A stretch of DNA of 64,000 bases from Fimbriimonas sp. (lineage in GTDB: Bacteria; Armatimonadota; Fimbriimonadia; Fimbriimonadales; Fimbriimonadaceae), in the NCBI GenBank assembly GCA_031292555.1, contig JARLGV010000004.1:62001-126000 (forward strand). The letters run 5' to 3'. A program made the position numbers and the translations under genes. Below are positions 8,996-18,231 of the stretch, one piece after another (positions within the stretch are counted from its first letter, which is position 1; each line of letters starts with the position of its first letter). The notes below the pieces were generated by a model that did not search any database, was not told the origin of the DNA, and saw only the letters and a list, made by a program, of their open reading frames with translations.

Positions 8996-9400
8996 TCAGG
9001 AATGGCTGCATTTTGCCTGTAGGCGCAGATTCAGGATGTGAAACGAGACCAGGAGTACGCCGCCGGTGACGGCAAATGTGGTGGTCATTAGCCTAGTCGT
9101 CAGGTCCTTGCTCTCATGGTTCAACACGAAGTGACTAATCACGATCGAAGTCACGCCCAGTAGGAATAGCCCGGCTGGTCTCCAGGACCGATGCTTTCTC
9201 ATGCCGGTGAAGATTGCGATACTCGCCACTGACAGCGTAACGGAAAGAAAAGCGATGTCGGTAGCCGTCGAACCGATGAAGCCCATCCCCAACACGGAGA
9301 GCAACCCTAGCGCCAAGCCGCTAAGCAAGCAGTGCACCGCACACGCCGCACTGGCGAAAGCGCCGATCTTATCCACATTGACCCTTCTTTCCACTTCCAA
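8996..9400 (-). CDS. MerC domain membrane protein
   Basis: 134 residues with four hydrophobic segments, the MerC layout (usual length ~130-140). Near the first segment is CAVHC (C20, H23, C24), the place where MerC-family proteins carry metal-binding cysteines. MerC imports mercuric ion across the inner membrane in some mer operons, but many chromosomal MerC-domain proteins have unknown metals. No other mer gene is nearby. A 17-bp CsoR-type palindrome lies 12 nt upstream of the start, suggesting metal- or sulfur-responsive control. It is convergent with dnaN. Confidence 0.7.
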   Translation of the reverse strand: MEVERRVNVDKIGAFASAACAVHCLLSGLALGLLSVLGMGFIGSTATDIAFLSVTLSVASIAIFTGMRKHRSWRPAGLFLLGVTSIVISHFVLNHESKDLTTRLMTTTFAVTGGVLLVSFHILNLRLQAKCSHS

Positions 9401-9412
9401 TGTGAAAGTATC

Positions 9413-9429
9413 ATACCCCTACTGGGTAT
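9413..9429. promoter_or_regulatory. palindromic operator candidate, CsoR/RcnR-family-like
   Basis: ATACCC (9413-9418), five bases, GGGTAT (9424-9429): a perfect inverted repeat ending 12 nt upstream of the MerC-like start. The overall ATACCCCTACTGGGTAT closely resembles operators described for copper/persulfide-sensing CsoR/CstR-type repressors. No csoR gene lies in the window. Assignment to that family is inference from pattern and from the membrane-metal context. Confidence 0.5.
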
Positions 9430-9487
9430 CGGGATGACACCATTGTCATGAAACAACATGCATTGTTTCTGGGCAACCTCGGACCGC

Positions 9488-11623
9488 TCAATTGAGTTGG
9501 ATGGTCCAAGCGGAAACCGGTCCGCCCTGCGAAGCGATGGCCCCTACCACGCTAACGACCTGGCCGTCCCCAAGATTGTCAAAGAACATCGCCGACGATA
9601 TCGCAGCGCCACTCGCGTCCATGAAAACTGTCGAAGATGTCGTTAGGATATGAACTGCTCCACCGTTCAACGTGAATCCGGTATGAGCCGTCACGGGGCT
9701 TAGGTCAAACGTTCCTTGCCCGCCGTCGCCAACGTTCGTCGCCCCTCCAGTACAGGTGGCACGCTGCAAAATAGAGAATGCCAGTGCGGCTGTGGTTCCA
9801 ATTCCGGGCGTTGGATTCGTGACCTTCAATTGCGAGGTTCCCGCCGCAGCCAAGTCGCTCGCAGGAATGGTTGCCTGAAGGGTCGACGAGCTAAGGAAGG
9901 TTGTCTTCAGGCTCAGACCATTCCACTGGACATAGGAAGATGAAATGAATCCCTGCCCCATGACGGTAAGAGTCAAGTCGGACGTTCCGGACAAAGCGCT
10001 CGATGGTGAGATCGAATTGATGGTGGGCGGGGTTGCAGCGAGAGTAGCCACCTTGTGCTTCTCAGTGTTTCCGACCCGGTCGACGCTCCAGTATTCTATC
10101 TGGTGGGTAGTATTTGCGAGCGTAGTTGGCCCTTTATAGATGGCAGCCGAAGCGCCGTCAATGCCCAAATAGGTTGCGACAACACCACTTCCCTGATCTG
10201 AAGCGACAACCGAAAGAGATCCGTCGGCATACGATTCGGAGGTCGTTGGCGGCGTCAAGTCAACATTTGCGGTGTAATACATCGGTGCTGTCTTCTGACT
10301 GCCGCTTGTGGCGTAGGCCTGAATGACGTTGGTTCCGGTCGTGCTCAAGTTAATGACTACGGATGCGCCGGATACCCTCTCTGGCGCTCCGCCGTTGACC
10401 GTGTAGACAATCGTCGATGCCAATGCATAGGGCGATGTCATCGTAACTTTGGTGCTCAGCGACGACCATCCGGACGATCCAGGCGCCACAGTTTGAGCGG
10501 CGGAAACATATCTTGCGTTCGACGGCCTCCAGATCACAGGACACCACAGGTTCCCTTCGCTTGCGGCGCCGACGATACTGCCATCCGGATCCATGCCATA
10601 GGCGACGGAAGCGATGTACTTCGCAGGAAGGAAACTATGCAGGTCGATGGCAGATGAACTGCTACCCTTCCACACCATCGCATGGGATCGATTGGCCGCT
10701 GTTACACCGTAACCAGCCTGAAGTGGACCAGAAACCGCAAGACACTCGGACCCGGAATATCCTTGCGGGTTAAGATCGATCGCGCTCGCGGCTGTGCCGT
10801 GCCACAAGCATGCATGCGGAAGCGAATACGTCGACCCCAGATAAACATAGCCGCCCTGGATATTCGCGACTCCATCGACTGCCTCAGCGGCACTGGAAAC
10901 GGCGCCCAAACCAGATGCATTCAAGTCGATTGCGCTTGCCGCTGTGCCGTGCCAAAGAAGTGCGTGAACCGCCCCTGCGTTGCTCGTGCCAGATCCGACC
11001 TGCTCGGGACCACTGGTGGCGATCGCCTTCGATTGAGCAAAACCGCTTGGCTCAAGGCTCACGGCGGAAGCTGCCGTCCCGGACCAAAGCGTCGCATGAG
11101 CGGTTCCGTAGTAGTCCGGACCTTGCCAGCCGACTTGATGTTGGCTGTCCATGCCTAGCACGACGGACTGGTAGACGCCATTCGGATTCAAGTCCACCAT
11201 TGAAGTAGCCGATCCATGCCATAGCGCCGCATGGCTGACAAAGTAGGTGCGAGATCCGCCTCCACCTCTCCCGCTGCCCGATGTATGTACCGTCTTGTAG
11301 ACATAGCTACCCGCCTGATACGTGCCCGATACCGCGCAGCAAGTCGATCCGAGTGCCCCCACGGACAAGTCGATAACAGCGCCAGTCGGGCCGTTCCAAA
11401 GGTAGGCGTGTCCAACCGAGAGCAGCGAAACCCCGACCTGCTGCCCGTTCGAACCGGCAAATGCTCGTGCGCCGGTTCCGGAATTGGGAATCGGCAGTTG
11501 GTCGACTGAGAATTGGCCGAAGCTAGATCTGGGCGCCAGCATCATCCATAGGGTCAGCACCCCAACGATGGCAGATCTCGTATCTACCCAGGGCAAGCGA
11601 GTGGATTGGGCATGGGACATCAT
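9488..11623 (-). CDS. secreted HAF-repeat protein with Ig-like and IPT/TIG domains
   Basis: 711 residues. An N-terminal hydrophobic export segment lies at about 17-36 (ending SFGQ). Six repeats of the form HAxLWxGxAxSAIDLNPxG occur at about 71, 131, 175, 219, 270 and 314, each followed by an S.A...G.QVG segment; this matches the HAF extracellular repeat, which likely folds as a beta-propeller. Residues ~380-530 look like two Ig-like/chitobiase-type beta domains. An IPT/TIG domain (PTINSISPSSALSG, VMGQGF, VQWNG) is at ~533-618. The last ~90 residues are another beta domain. No catalytic motif is visible, so it is probably a surface or secreted binding protein. Confidence 0.65.
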   Translation of the reverse strand: MMSHAQSTRLPWVDTRSAIVGVLTLWMMLAPRSSFGQFSVDQLPIPNSGTGARAFAGSNGQQVGVSLLSVGHAYLWNGPTGAVIDLSVGALGSTCCAVSGTYQAGSYVYKTVHTSGSGRGGGGSRTYFVSHAALWHGSATSMVDLNPNGVYQSVVLGMDSQHQVGWQGPDYYGTAHATLWSGTAASAVSLEPSGFAQSKAIATSGPEQVGSGTSNAGAVHALLWHGTAASAIDLNASGLGAVSSAAEAVDGVANIQGGYVYLGSTYSLPHACLWHGTAASAIDLNPQGYSGSECLAVSGPLQAGYGVTAANRSHAMVWKGSSSSAIDLHSFLPAKYIASVAYGMDPDGSIVGAASEGNLWCPVIWRPSNARYVSAAQTVAPGSSGWSSLSTKVTMTSPYALASTIVYTVNGGAPERVSGASVVINLSTTGTNVIQAYATSGSQKTAPMYYTANVDLTPPTTSESYADGSLSVVASDQGSGVVATYLGIDGASAAIYKGPTTLANTTHQIEYWSVDRVGNTEKHKVATLAATPPTINSISPSSALSGTSDLTLTVMGQGFISSSYVQWNGLSLKTTFLSSSTLQATIPASDLAAAGTSQLKVTNPTPGIGTTAALAFSILQRATCTGGATNVGDGGQGTFDLSPVTAHTGFTLNGGAVHILTTSSTVFMDASGAAISSAMFFDNLGDGQVVSVVGAIASQGGPVSAWTIQLN

Positions 11624-11707
11624 GGAGGGCTCGGCGAATCGTCACGACCATTGTATGGGAGTTCACTCCACCCTCCAAACCAAGGCACAATGAAGTGCAC
11701 TTTAGCC

Positions 11708-13708
11708 CTACTTTGCAGGCTCTAGGTCAAAGCAGGAAATACGGTCGCTCTCTCGCACATATAGACGCGACCCAACCATGGCCGGATAGGCATAGCTTCC
11801 AACCTGGCCATTGAAAACACGGGATCTCCCGATAACGACGGGTTTGGCTCCCGAGCAATCCACCAGGACCAGTTCTCCGCGAAACGTGGAAATGAGGAGG
11901 CGATCTCCTGACGAGAAGAAGGCGCAATACTCCTGACAGGCAGGCTCCGAAATCGTCCATGCCACCCTGAGCCCATGGGCCAATTCAAGGCAATAGAGTT
12001 CGCCCCAACTGCCTACCAGCCGCTTCCCAACCACGATAGGACTGACAGTGTCGGGCGCAAGCTCTGGAAACGAGGCAATAGGCTTCGGAACTATCGATCC
12101 GCCGGCGGCGAAACCGTAGAGCCTCGTTCCGTTATTCTCGGTCGCTACAATCAGTTGCCCGCCCCAAATGCTCGCACTTGGGACGTTAAAGTCTCCGTAG
12201 TTTGGAGCCACCAAAGTCCATAGACGCGATCCCGTTGCCGGATCCCAGCCACCCAACGACAGGGAGTCGTAACCGACGACTTGGTTCCGACCTCCAAGTC
12301 TTGCTAAAGTGAACGACGCATACGCCGACGGGTTTCCGGGCGTCTTCCATAGAACCGCTCCGGTCAATCGGTTCAAGGCAACGAGCGAAGCGGTGACGGC
12401 TCCTGGATTCACGATGACCTCGTCGTCAACCACAAGCGGCGACGATGTATAGCCCCAGTTCGGACGAATGCCGCCGAATTCCTTGACCAGATCGTGCGAC
12501 CACACCGTTCTGCCGGTGGCCAAATCGACGCACAGGAGATGGCCGAACGCACCGAGGACGAATGCCAGTCCCCGGTCCAGCGTCGGCGTCGCTCTTGCCG
12601 AAGTGCCGTAGTCGAGATGGCCCGGGGACCGATCGACGACTTTCCATATCGGCTTGCCATCGTCGGCACGAAAGCAGCGAAAGACGTCCGCGTCCCCTTG
12701 GCCAGTTCGATCGGCAACGACCAGGAATCCGTTTGAAACAGAAACTCCGGCGAGGCCGGAGTTCGTAAGGGGTTGCGACCAGACAAGCGTTGGCCTTGGA
12801 GGAAGGAGCCTCGGCAGCCAAGGAACGGAGCCGTCCCGGTTCGCACCGCGCCAGCCCGGCCAGTCCGCCGAGACCTTCTTCCCAACCGGCGTGGGAAGCA
12901 CGAATCCGCGTTTGGACTCCATCACCTTCAGCAACTTCGAATCGAGTCGCATATCGACGAGTGCCCTTTCGATATTCGTCGTCAATGCTGGATTCACGTT
13001 TGCCGTCGCATAGGCCGTTACGAACGGAAACGAGGCCGTCATTCCTACGATTCGCAACGCTCCTTTCGGAACCGTTCCGCACCCTTCGATCAGGGCGGCG
13101 GCATAGCTGGAGATGACAGCGGCGGGCGCTGGCTTCGCTTTGCTTTCAAGCACCGCCAGTGCGGCATCGCTGCATCCTTCAAAGGTCTTCACCTTCTTGG
13201 GAACGGCAATGCCCACTCGGCGTAACGCCTCGAAGGCGCCTCGGTTCTTTTCGTCCGCATCCGGCGAGCCGAAGAAGATCTGGCGCCCGCTGAGGTCGGA
13301 GAGCGTCTTGGCGCGATCGCTCTTGCGAACCACGAATAGACCCGTCAGGGTCGTGCTTCCGTCTTGCCCGGTTAGGCTCGCGATGGGCCGAACCGGCATT
13401 CCGCATTCGGCCGCATCGAACTTTACGACTGACGCCTTCCCGATGATCAGGTCGACCTTCCCGGTTGAAGGCGCCTCGACCGCTCGCGCCAGATCTTCTG
13501 CGTAGACGATCTTTACCGGTTCGTGCAGCTTGGAAGAGAGAAACCGACCAAGTGCCTCGTAGTCGCGCTGGGCGTAGCCCTTCACACATGCGCAAGCCAG
13601 CCGATTGCACAGCGGGTCCATTACGACGACGGTTAGGCGAGGTTCCGCCAAGCTCCACGCAGTCAGACCCAGGAAGAGAATGCTCAAGGCAACCACTCGG
13701 CAGTTCAA
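11708..13708 (-). CDS. fusion: PhnD-like periplasmic binding domain + PQQ-type beta-propeller
   Basis: 666 residues from TTG 13708, whose bases overlap the TGA of the preceding gene (TTGA), with GGGGA 7 nt upstream; GTG 13696 is an alternative. A longer open frame to 13960 only runs inside the upstream gene. Signal peptide ~1-21. Residues ~23-275 resemble a PhnD/SsuA-type substrate-binding domain (YEALGRFLSSKL, VDLIIGKASVVKF, LSDLSGRQIFFGSPDADEKN). Residues ~285-666 form a PQQ/BamB-like propeller opening with WPGWRGANRDGSVPWLP and repeating units such as LLCVDLATGRTVW. No ABC permease or ATPase is adjacent. It may act as a secreted sensor or redox-related protein; the function is unknown. Confidence 0.65.
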   Translation of the reverse strand: MNCRVVALSILFLGLTAWSLAEPRLTVVVMDPLCNRLACACVKGYAQRDYEALGRFLSSKLHEPVKIVYAEDLARAVEAPSTGKVDLIIGKASVVKFDAAECGMPVRPIASLTGQDGSTTLTGLFVVRKSDRAKTLSDLSGRQIFFGSPDADEKNRGAFEALRRVGIAVPKKVKTFEGCSDAALAVLESKAKPAPAAVISSYAAALIEGCGTVPKGALRIVGMTASFPFVTAYATANVNPALTTNIERALVDMRLDSKLLKVMESKRGFVLPTPVGKKVSADWPGWRGANRDGSVPWLPRLLPPRPTLVWSQPLTNSGLAGVSVSNGFLVVADRTGQGDADVFRCFRADDGKPIWKVVDRSPGHLDYGTSARATPTLDRGLAFVLGAFGHLLCVDLATGRTVWSHDLVKEFGGIRPNWGYTSSPLVVDDEVIVNPGAVTASLVALNRLTGAVLWKTPGNPSAYASFTLARLGGRNQVVGYDSLSLGGWDPATGSRLWTLVAPNYGDFNVPSASIWGGQLIVATENNGTRLYGFAAGGSIVPKPIASFPELAPDTVSPIVVGKRLVGSWGELYCLELAHGLRVAWTISEPACQEYCAFFSSGDRLLISTFRGELVLVDCSGAKPVVIGRSRVFNGQVGSYAYPAMVGSRLYVRESDRISCFDLEPAK

Positions 13709-14748
13709 GGCAGCGTCCCCGATCGCTTGTTTGGCGCCATCACGTGGATCTGCCCCCCGTCGGCATCGAGCATAAAGAACGTCGAACCGTCTTTGCTGAT
13801 TTCGGTTGTCACTCGAACGCAGCCCGTTTTGAACTCGGGCAACGCCACCACTCCCAGGAACTTCCCGGTGAGACTGAACCGCTTGATTGCTGTCGGCGGT
13901 CCCGATTCGGCTGCATAGAGCACATTGCCAACGAACCGGAGGTTCTTCGGCTCGCAACACCCGCCGAATCCAGATGCCGCCTTTCGGTCGTATTGTCCGA
14001 ACGAGAAGAGCTTCTTGCCGGTGCGATCGTACCGCTCCACCAAGTGCCTTGCGTTATGGGCCACCCAGAGGTCGCCGTTGTGAGCCTGGATGTCCATCTG
14101 GCCACAGCAGCCGTTCAGCCCCTTGACGATCAGTTTGGGCGCTTTCAGGTCCTTCGATAGCCGATAGACCACGTACGTGTAATCGCTGGGAGACAGCGCC
14201 GCGACAAAGACATCCATGGCACTGACGGCGATGCCGGTAACTTCCCTGCCTGCCTGAGCCAGGTACTGCCGGACCTCCTTGCTGGCCTGCGACAGGTTCT
14301 GGCTAGGCAAGGCGCCTTTCCCAAGAATCTGCCCTTGGCTGTTCAGCTTGAGAATGAGACCATCTCCGCCCACGAAGATCGTGCCGTCAGGTTGGACACA
14401 GATCGCGCCCGGCTTGATCGGCAGCTTCCAAGTTCCGACTTGGCGACCGACAGGTGTAAACGTCCGAATCTCTCCACGACCGCTTTGGTCGCCGATGCAG
14501 ACGAGGAGGTTCCCATCTCCATTCAAGCAGTAGTTATTGACGGCCCCCGGCTGCCCGACGGTTAGGGACCGGATTTCGTGATGACTGGCCCTCCAGGCAG
14601 GATCCTTCTTGATCGCACGATTGATCGCCTGATCCGATTGGTCGTCCGCTTGAGTCAGAAGAGTGGCCTGTGCACCCAGAGCAATTGACGATACGGCCAG
14701 CGCCAATAGCGCCCCGCATAGGTGATGCCGACATGTGACGCGATCCAA
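13705..14748 (-). CDS. secreted NHL-type beta-propeller protein
   Basis: 347 residues from TTG 14748, which has AGGAGG 6 nt upstream; the GTG at 14763 lies just upstream of that ribosome site and has none of its own. Signal peptide ~1-27. The rest is NHL/SMP-30-like: repeated D/G-rich strands (NYCLNGDGNLLVCIGD, GAICVQPDGTIFVGGDGLI, DIQAHNGDLWVAHNARHLVERYDRTG). Two Cys-Cys pairs sit in equivalent loops (NGCCGQ and GGCCEP), perhaps metal or disulfide sites. Its stop overlaps the start of the PhnD-PQQ fusion, so the two propellers are made together. The ligand is unknown. Confidence 0.6.
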   Translation of the reverse strand: MDRVTCRHHLCGALLALAVSSIALGAQATLLTQADDQSDQAINRAIKKDPAWRASHHEIRSLTVGQPGAVNNYCLNGDGNLLVCIGDQSGRGEIRTFTPVGRQVGTWKLPIKPGAICVQPDGTIFVGGDGLILKLNSQGQILGKGALPSQNLSQASKEVRQYLAQAGREVTGIAVSAMDVFVAALSPSDYTYVVYRLSKDLKAPKLIVKGLNGCCGQMDIQAHNGDLWVAHNARHLVERYDRTGKKLFSFGQYDRKAASGFGGCCEPKNLRFVGNVLYAAESGPPTAIKRFSLTGKFLGVVALPEFKTGCVRVTTEISKDGSTFFMLDADGGQIHVMAPNKRSGTLP

Positions 14749-15019
14749 ATCTCGCCTCCTCACGGAATTAGCGGCGTATCTTTGTGGGACATTTGATTGG
14801 CAAAAACTGCTGCGCTAGATCTTTCGGACGTTTGCACATCCCGTTAGTTTCTAAGAAATGGCAGATAGCGGCCCGCCTAGACCTAGCCCATCGCAAGGTC
14901 GGGGATCTGATTCAGTGGTAATTCGGACAAGGGAGGCAGCCGATCGACTCGTTTGCCCCTCTGACTAGAGAAATCCGGCCCCAATCGGCGATAGTCTGTT
15001 CTCTATCGGTGATTTCGCT

Positions 15020-16714
15020 ATGATGCTTGTCTCTCGCTTGCCACGTTTCCTGGGTGCCGGGCTTGCCGGCGTGTTCTTGGTCGGTTCGACTTTGGCTATC
15101 GGCGCCCATGCCCGGGTTCGATCCAATCCAGCCAAGCTGACTCAGTCGAACCGAACGCAACGGCGGTGGCTCTTCTTCACGTCGGACATGACCAACCCTA
15201 AGGTCGTCGATCAGGTGATCGCCCGATTCCCGTTTGCTCAGGCAGCGGGCTACAACGGAATCGTTTGCTCGTTCGACGTCGCTAAGGAGAGGGCCCCGGA
15301 GCTAAGGTCTGCCGCCAAGAAGTACGGGTTGGACATCATCTGCACCGTTATGGGCGGCGCACACGATCGAAACTACGTCGAGGGCGTCCCCGTAAAAGAC
15401 GCCCTGTACGTCGTCCACGGTGGGACTGCCATCCATCAACCGGACAATCCAACCCAGGTCGTGAACGGCGATTTTGAGGCGACGTCGGACAACAAATTCC
15501 TCGGATGGGGCTGGCAAGACGACCCCGGTGTCACCACCTTCGCTGACCATGACGTGGTGCATGGGGGAAAGACGTCGCTGCGGATGGAGAATATCTACAA
15601 GAACGCAAACGGTCTATGCCGAATCACCCAGCCTCTCAAGCTGCAACCGGAGCGGCAGTATCACGTCTCGGTCTGGGTAAAGACGGAGAAGCTCAATCCC
15701 GCCGTCCCCGAGATCAAAGTATTGACCAGCACTCCCCAGAACTGCGTGAGTTGGCAGACGTTCCACGTCGACCCCACCCAAGATTGGAAGCAGGTCGACA
15801 TCGTGTTCAACAGCTACGAAGAGACGGCGGCAACCCTCTATCTTGGATTCTGGGGCGGCAAGAACGGCAAGATCTGGTGGGACGATCTCAAGGTCGAGGA
15901 GATCGGCCTCGTCAACGTCTTACGACGGCCCGGTTGTCCGGTCACCGTCCGCAGCGAATCCGGAACGGTCTACCAAGAGGGACAGGACTACGAAAAGATC
16001 GTCGATCCTCAATTCCATCCTTGGATCCCTTGGCGGGGAGCGTCGCCCACCATCAAAGTCATCCCCGGCAGCCGCATCAAGGACGGGAGCCGCCTTAGGG
16101 TGAGCTACTACCACCCCGTCACGATCTATGAAGACCGTATCAACTTCTGCCTTTCCGAACCGAAGGTGTGCGAGGACTGGCGGGAGGACGTCGTTCGCGC
16201 CAACGACCTGCTCCATCCTGCCGGTTTCTTCATGTCCCACGACGAGATCCGTTGCATGAACCAGTGCGCCGCCTGCCGCAGCATGCACATGACCGCCGGC
16301 GAGTTGCTCGCCTGGAACGTCCACAAGGCGGCCGCGATCATCCGCGCGGTTCGCCCGGACGCCTCCATTTGGGTATGGAACGACATGTTCGATCCGATGC
16401 ACAACGCGGTCGATCACTACTTCGCCGTCAACGGAACCCTCGTCGGTTCGTGGAAGGGTCTAGATAAAGACGTAGGCATCGTCAACTGGTACGGCGGCCT
16501 CCAGGGCAAGAACTGCAAGTTCTTCGCCGACTTAGGCTTGAAGCAGATCCTGTCCGGCTACTACGACAGCGACGAAGACGGCAGCGCGATCAGCCAATGG
16601 TTCGCCAACACGAAAGACGTCCCCGGCGTCGTCGGCGCCATGTACACCACCTGGGAAGACAAATACGCCGCCATGACCCCCTGGGCCCAGAAGGCCTGGG
16701 GTAAAGCCAAATAG
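15020..16714 (+). CDS. secreted GH20-like glycoside hydrolase with an inserted carbohydrate-binding-like domain
   Basis: 564 residues. Signal peptide ~1-31. A TIM-barrel start (RWLFFTSDMTNPKVVDQVIARFPFAQAAGYNGIVCSFD) is interrupted at ~145-300 by a beta-sandwich resembling CBM4/9 (VVNGDFEATSDNKFLGWGWQDD, KTSLRMENI, KIWWDDLKVEEIG). The barrel then resumes, with FFMSHDEIRCMNQC, where the Asp-Glu pair matches the catalytic DE of GH20, followed by SIWVWNDMFDPMHN and WYGG. Transcribed alone and divergently from the NHL gene. The substrate (perhaps N-acetylhexosamine glycans) is not decided by sequence. Another TIM-barrel family is possible. Confidence 0.55.
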   Translation: MMLVSRLPRFLGAGLAGVFLVGSTLAIGAHARVRSNPAKLTQSNRTQRRWLFFTSDMTNPKVVDQVIARFPFAQAAGYNGIVCSFDVAKERAPELRSAAKKYGLDIICTVMGGAHDRNYVEGVPVKDALYVVHGGTAIHQPDNPTQVVNGDFEATSDNKFLGWGWQDDPGVTTFADHDVVHGGKTSLRMENIYKNANGLCRITQPLKLQPERQYHVSVWVKTEKLNPAVPEIKVLTSTPQNCVSWQTFHVDPTQDWKQVDIVFNSYEETAATLYLGFWGGKNGKIWWDDLKVEEIGLVNVLRRPGCPVTVRSESGTVYQEGQDYEKIVDPQFHPWIPWRGASPTIKVIPGSRIKDGSRLRVSYYHPVTIYEDRINFCLSEPKVCEDWREDVVRANDLLHPAGFFMSHDEIRCMNQCAACRSMHMTAGELLAWNVHKAAAIIRAVRPDASIWVWNDMFDPMHNAVDHYFAVNGTLVGSWKGLDKDVGIVNWYGGLQGKNCKFFADLGLKQILSGYYDSDEDGSAISQWFANTKDVPGVVGAMYTTWEDKYAAMTPWAQKAWGKAK

Positions 16715-17413
16715 CGCTCTCCCGGCGCCGAAGGCGTCCCTGGAACATAGCCTTGGGGTCCACACGACCCCGGGAGCTCGGCGCCGCTTCATCCCCGACG
16801 CCGGAGGCGACTTTGGACAACGTAACGACAGGTCCAAGCCCACATGAGTTATGGAAGAGCCGCAATCCGCATCCGGCGACTCTACAGGCCATTCCAAGTT
16901 CAGCCCTGATTCTATAGCGGACAGATCCGCCTTCGAGCCTGCGTATGGAGCGTTCGAAAATTGGGGGCCTTGGGCGGTCCCAAACCGATGACGCCCTCCT
17001 TAGGACGGAGGCTTCTTGGATAGAAATGTGGCCAATTTGAAGCTAAGTCCGTCTTTGCAGTGCTCTGAAATGCTGCCAAATATCGGTATGTCTGCCCAAA
17101 GTTTGGGCAGAAAAGGCATTCGTGAACTGGCCCAAATGCAAGGAATGTCTTCGTCTTACTGAAATAACCCTGCATGCCAAACATGGACTTTGGGGCTGCA
17201 AACTCCTCTGGAACTAATTAATCATCGCGACCAATGAAGACATAGGAAAGAAGCAGTGGCCAATATAGCTAGATTCAATCATTGGCTCAAATCCTCACTC
17301 CTTTCGCCCTGAGTCGAGGCCTTACCAAAGACCTGTGGTCCAGCGCCAACGCAATACGACTCTTGGAGGTTGCCCAACCCCCCACTACCCACTCTTCAGC
17401 CGAGTTGGGTTGC
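16715..17413. other. ~700-nt gene-free region between convergent genes, with inverted repeats
   Basis: No convincing coding frame: the longest, on the minus strand at 16912-17184, lacks a ribosome site and family features. It holds a GC-rich hairpin GGGGTC/GACCCC (16755-16771), two related GC-rich segments near 16728 and 16797 (GCCGAAGGCG and GCCGGAGGCG), and a perfect 21-bp palindrome at 17091-17111 built on CTGCCCAAA/TTTGGGCAG. Base composition becomes more AT-rich after about 17000. The GC-rich hairpins may end transcription from the GH20-like gene, but no T-tract follows. Confidence 0.5.
17091..17111. repeat. perfect 21-bp palindrome
   Basis: Arms TCTGCCCAAA and TTTGGGCAGA flank a single central G. 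It sits in the gene-free stretch, far from any start codon. It is too tight for a typical terminator loop; a protein-binding site or repeat element is equally possible. Confidence 0.55.
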
Positions 17414-18223
17414 TCAATACCAGTCCTTTTGTACGTCAGGATTTGGCGTGTGCATGTCTACATTGCTTGGTGGGCTCCATGTCTGAATCCATAGGTAGCG
17501 CTTGGCGTGTCCATCGGCGAAGGTGTAGTTGGCACCCCCGTTGTGACGGGAGTTCGCCAGAGCTCCGGTGAGGGTGTCCATTTCATTGTCCACCCCCTGA
17601 GAGTTTCCGAGATTGGAGTTCAAGGTGTTGAACCAGGGGTGGTAGATATCGTCGCAATACGGTGAAACGCCGTTCACTGTCACGCTTCGACGCTCGCCGT
17701 ATTCGATCACGCTCGCGGGCACACCGACGCCGCTCTCATTGAGCCCCCAAACGAAATAGGCGTTAATGAGATATGAAATGACGTGGGGCCCACCGATATT
17801 GATGATGTCGGGACAGCTAGCGTCGAACGGCGCGGGATCGTCGGGGCAAGCGTAAAGACCTTGAGCATACATGACGTCTTCCGACGTCGACCCGCCTCGC
17901 CCCGTGTATGGCAAGATCTTGGCAAAGATGGAGCCATTGTCGGGATTCTCCAGCGCTCCGTCATAGTCGTCGATCTGGGGATTTGCGTCGGCGGTCTTGG
18001 ATTGTGGATAGAATCCATCGCTATCCTCCAAGTAGATTTGGGTCGCCAGTCCGATCTCCTTAGTGTTCGAAAGGCAAGCGACGGACTTGGCCGCTTTTTT
18101 GGCTTGAGCGAAAACAGGGAAGATTATTGCCGCCAATATGGCGACAATCGCAATGACCACGAGGAGTTCGATCAACGTGAACGCATGATTATTGATAGAT
18201 GCTGTCTTGTCATTTTGATTCAT
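17414..18223 (-). CDS. prepilin-type protein with N-terminal methylation motif and H-x9-DG end
   Basis: 269 residues. Type IV pilin-like leader: HAFTLIELLVVIAIVAILAAIIFPVF, with cleavage expected just before F and Glu at +5. The C-terminal part holds RHNGGANYTFADGHAK, the H-x9-DG motif of the DUF1559-like/pseudopilin families abundant in Planctomycetes and Armatimonadota. These are exported and processed by a prepilin peptidase; most have no known job. It begins 8 nt after the ASH-domain gene, as the last gene of a three-gene leftward operon. No pilus machinery is in the window. Confidence 0.85.
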   Translation of the reverse strand: MNQNDKTASINNHAFTLIELLVVIAIVAILAAIIFPVFAQAKKAAKSVACLSNTKEIGLATQIYLEDSDGFYPQSKTADANPQIDDYDGALENPDNGSIFAKILPYTGRGGSTSEDVMYAQGLYACPDDPAPFDASCPDIINIGGPHVISYLINAYFVWGLNESGVGVPASVIEYGERRSVTVNGVSPYCDDIYHPWFNTLNSNLGNSQGVDNEMDTLTGALANSRHNGGANYTFADGHAKRYLWIQTWSPPSNVDMHTPNPDVQKDWY

Positions 18224-18231
18224 TTCGGCCC

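Noticed and set aside
16912..17184. Minus-strand frame in the gene-free region
   Set aside because: No ribosome site, no domain, and it spans the palindrome.
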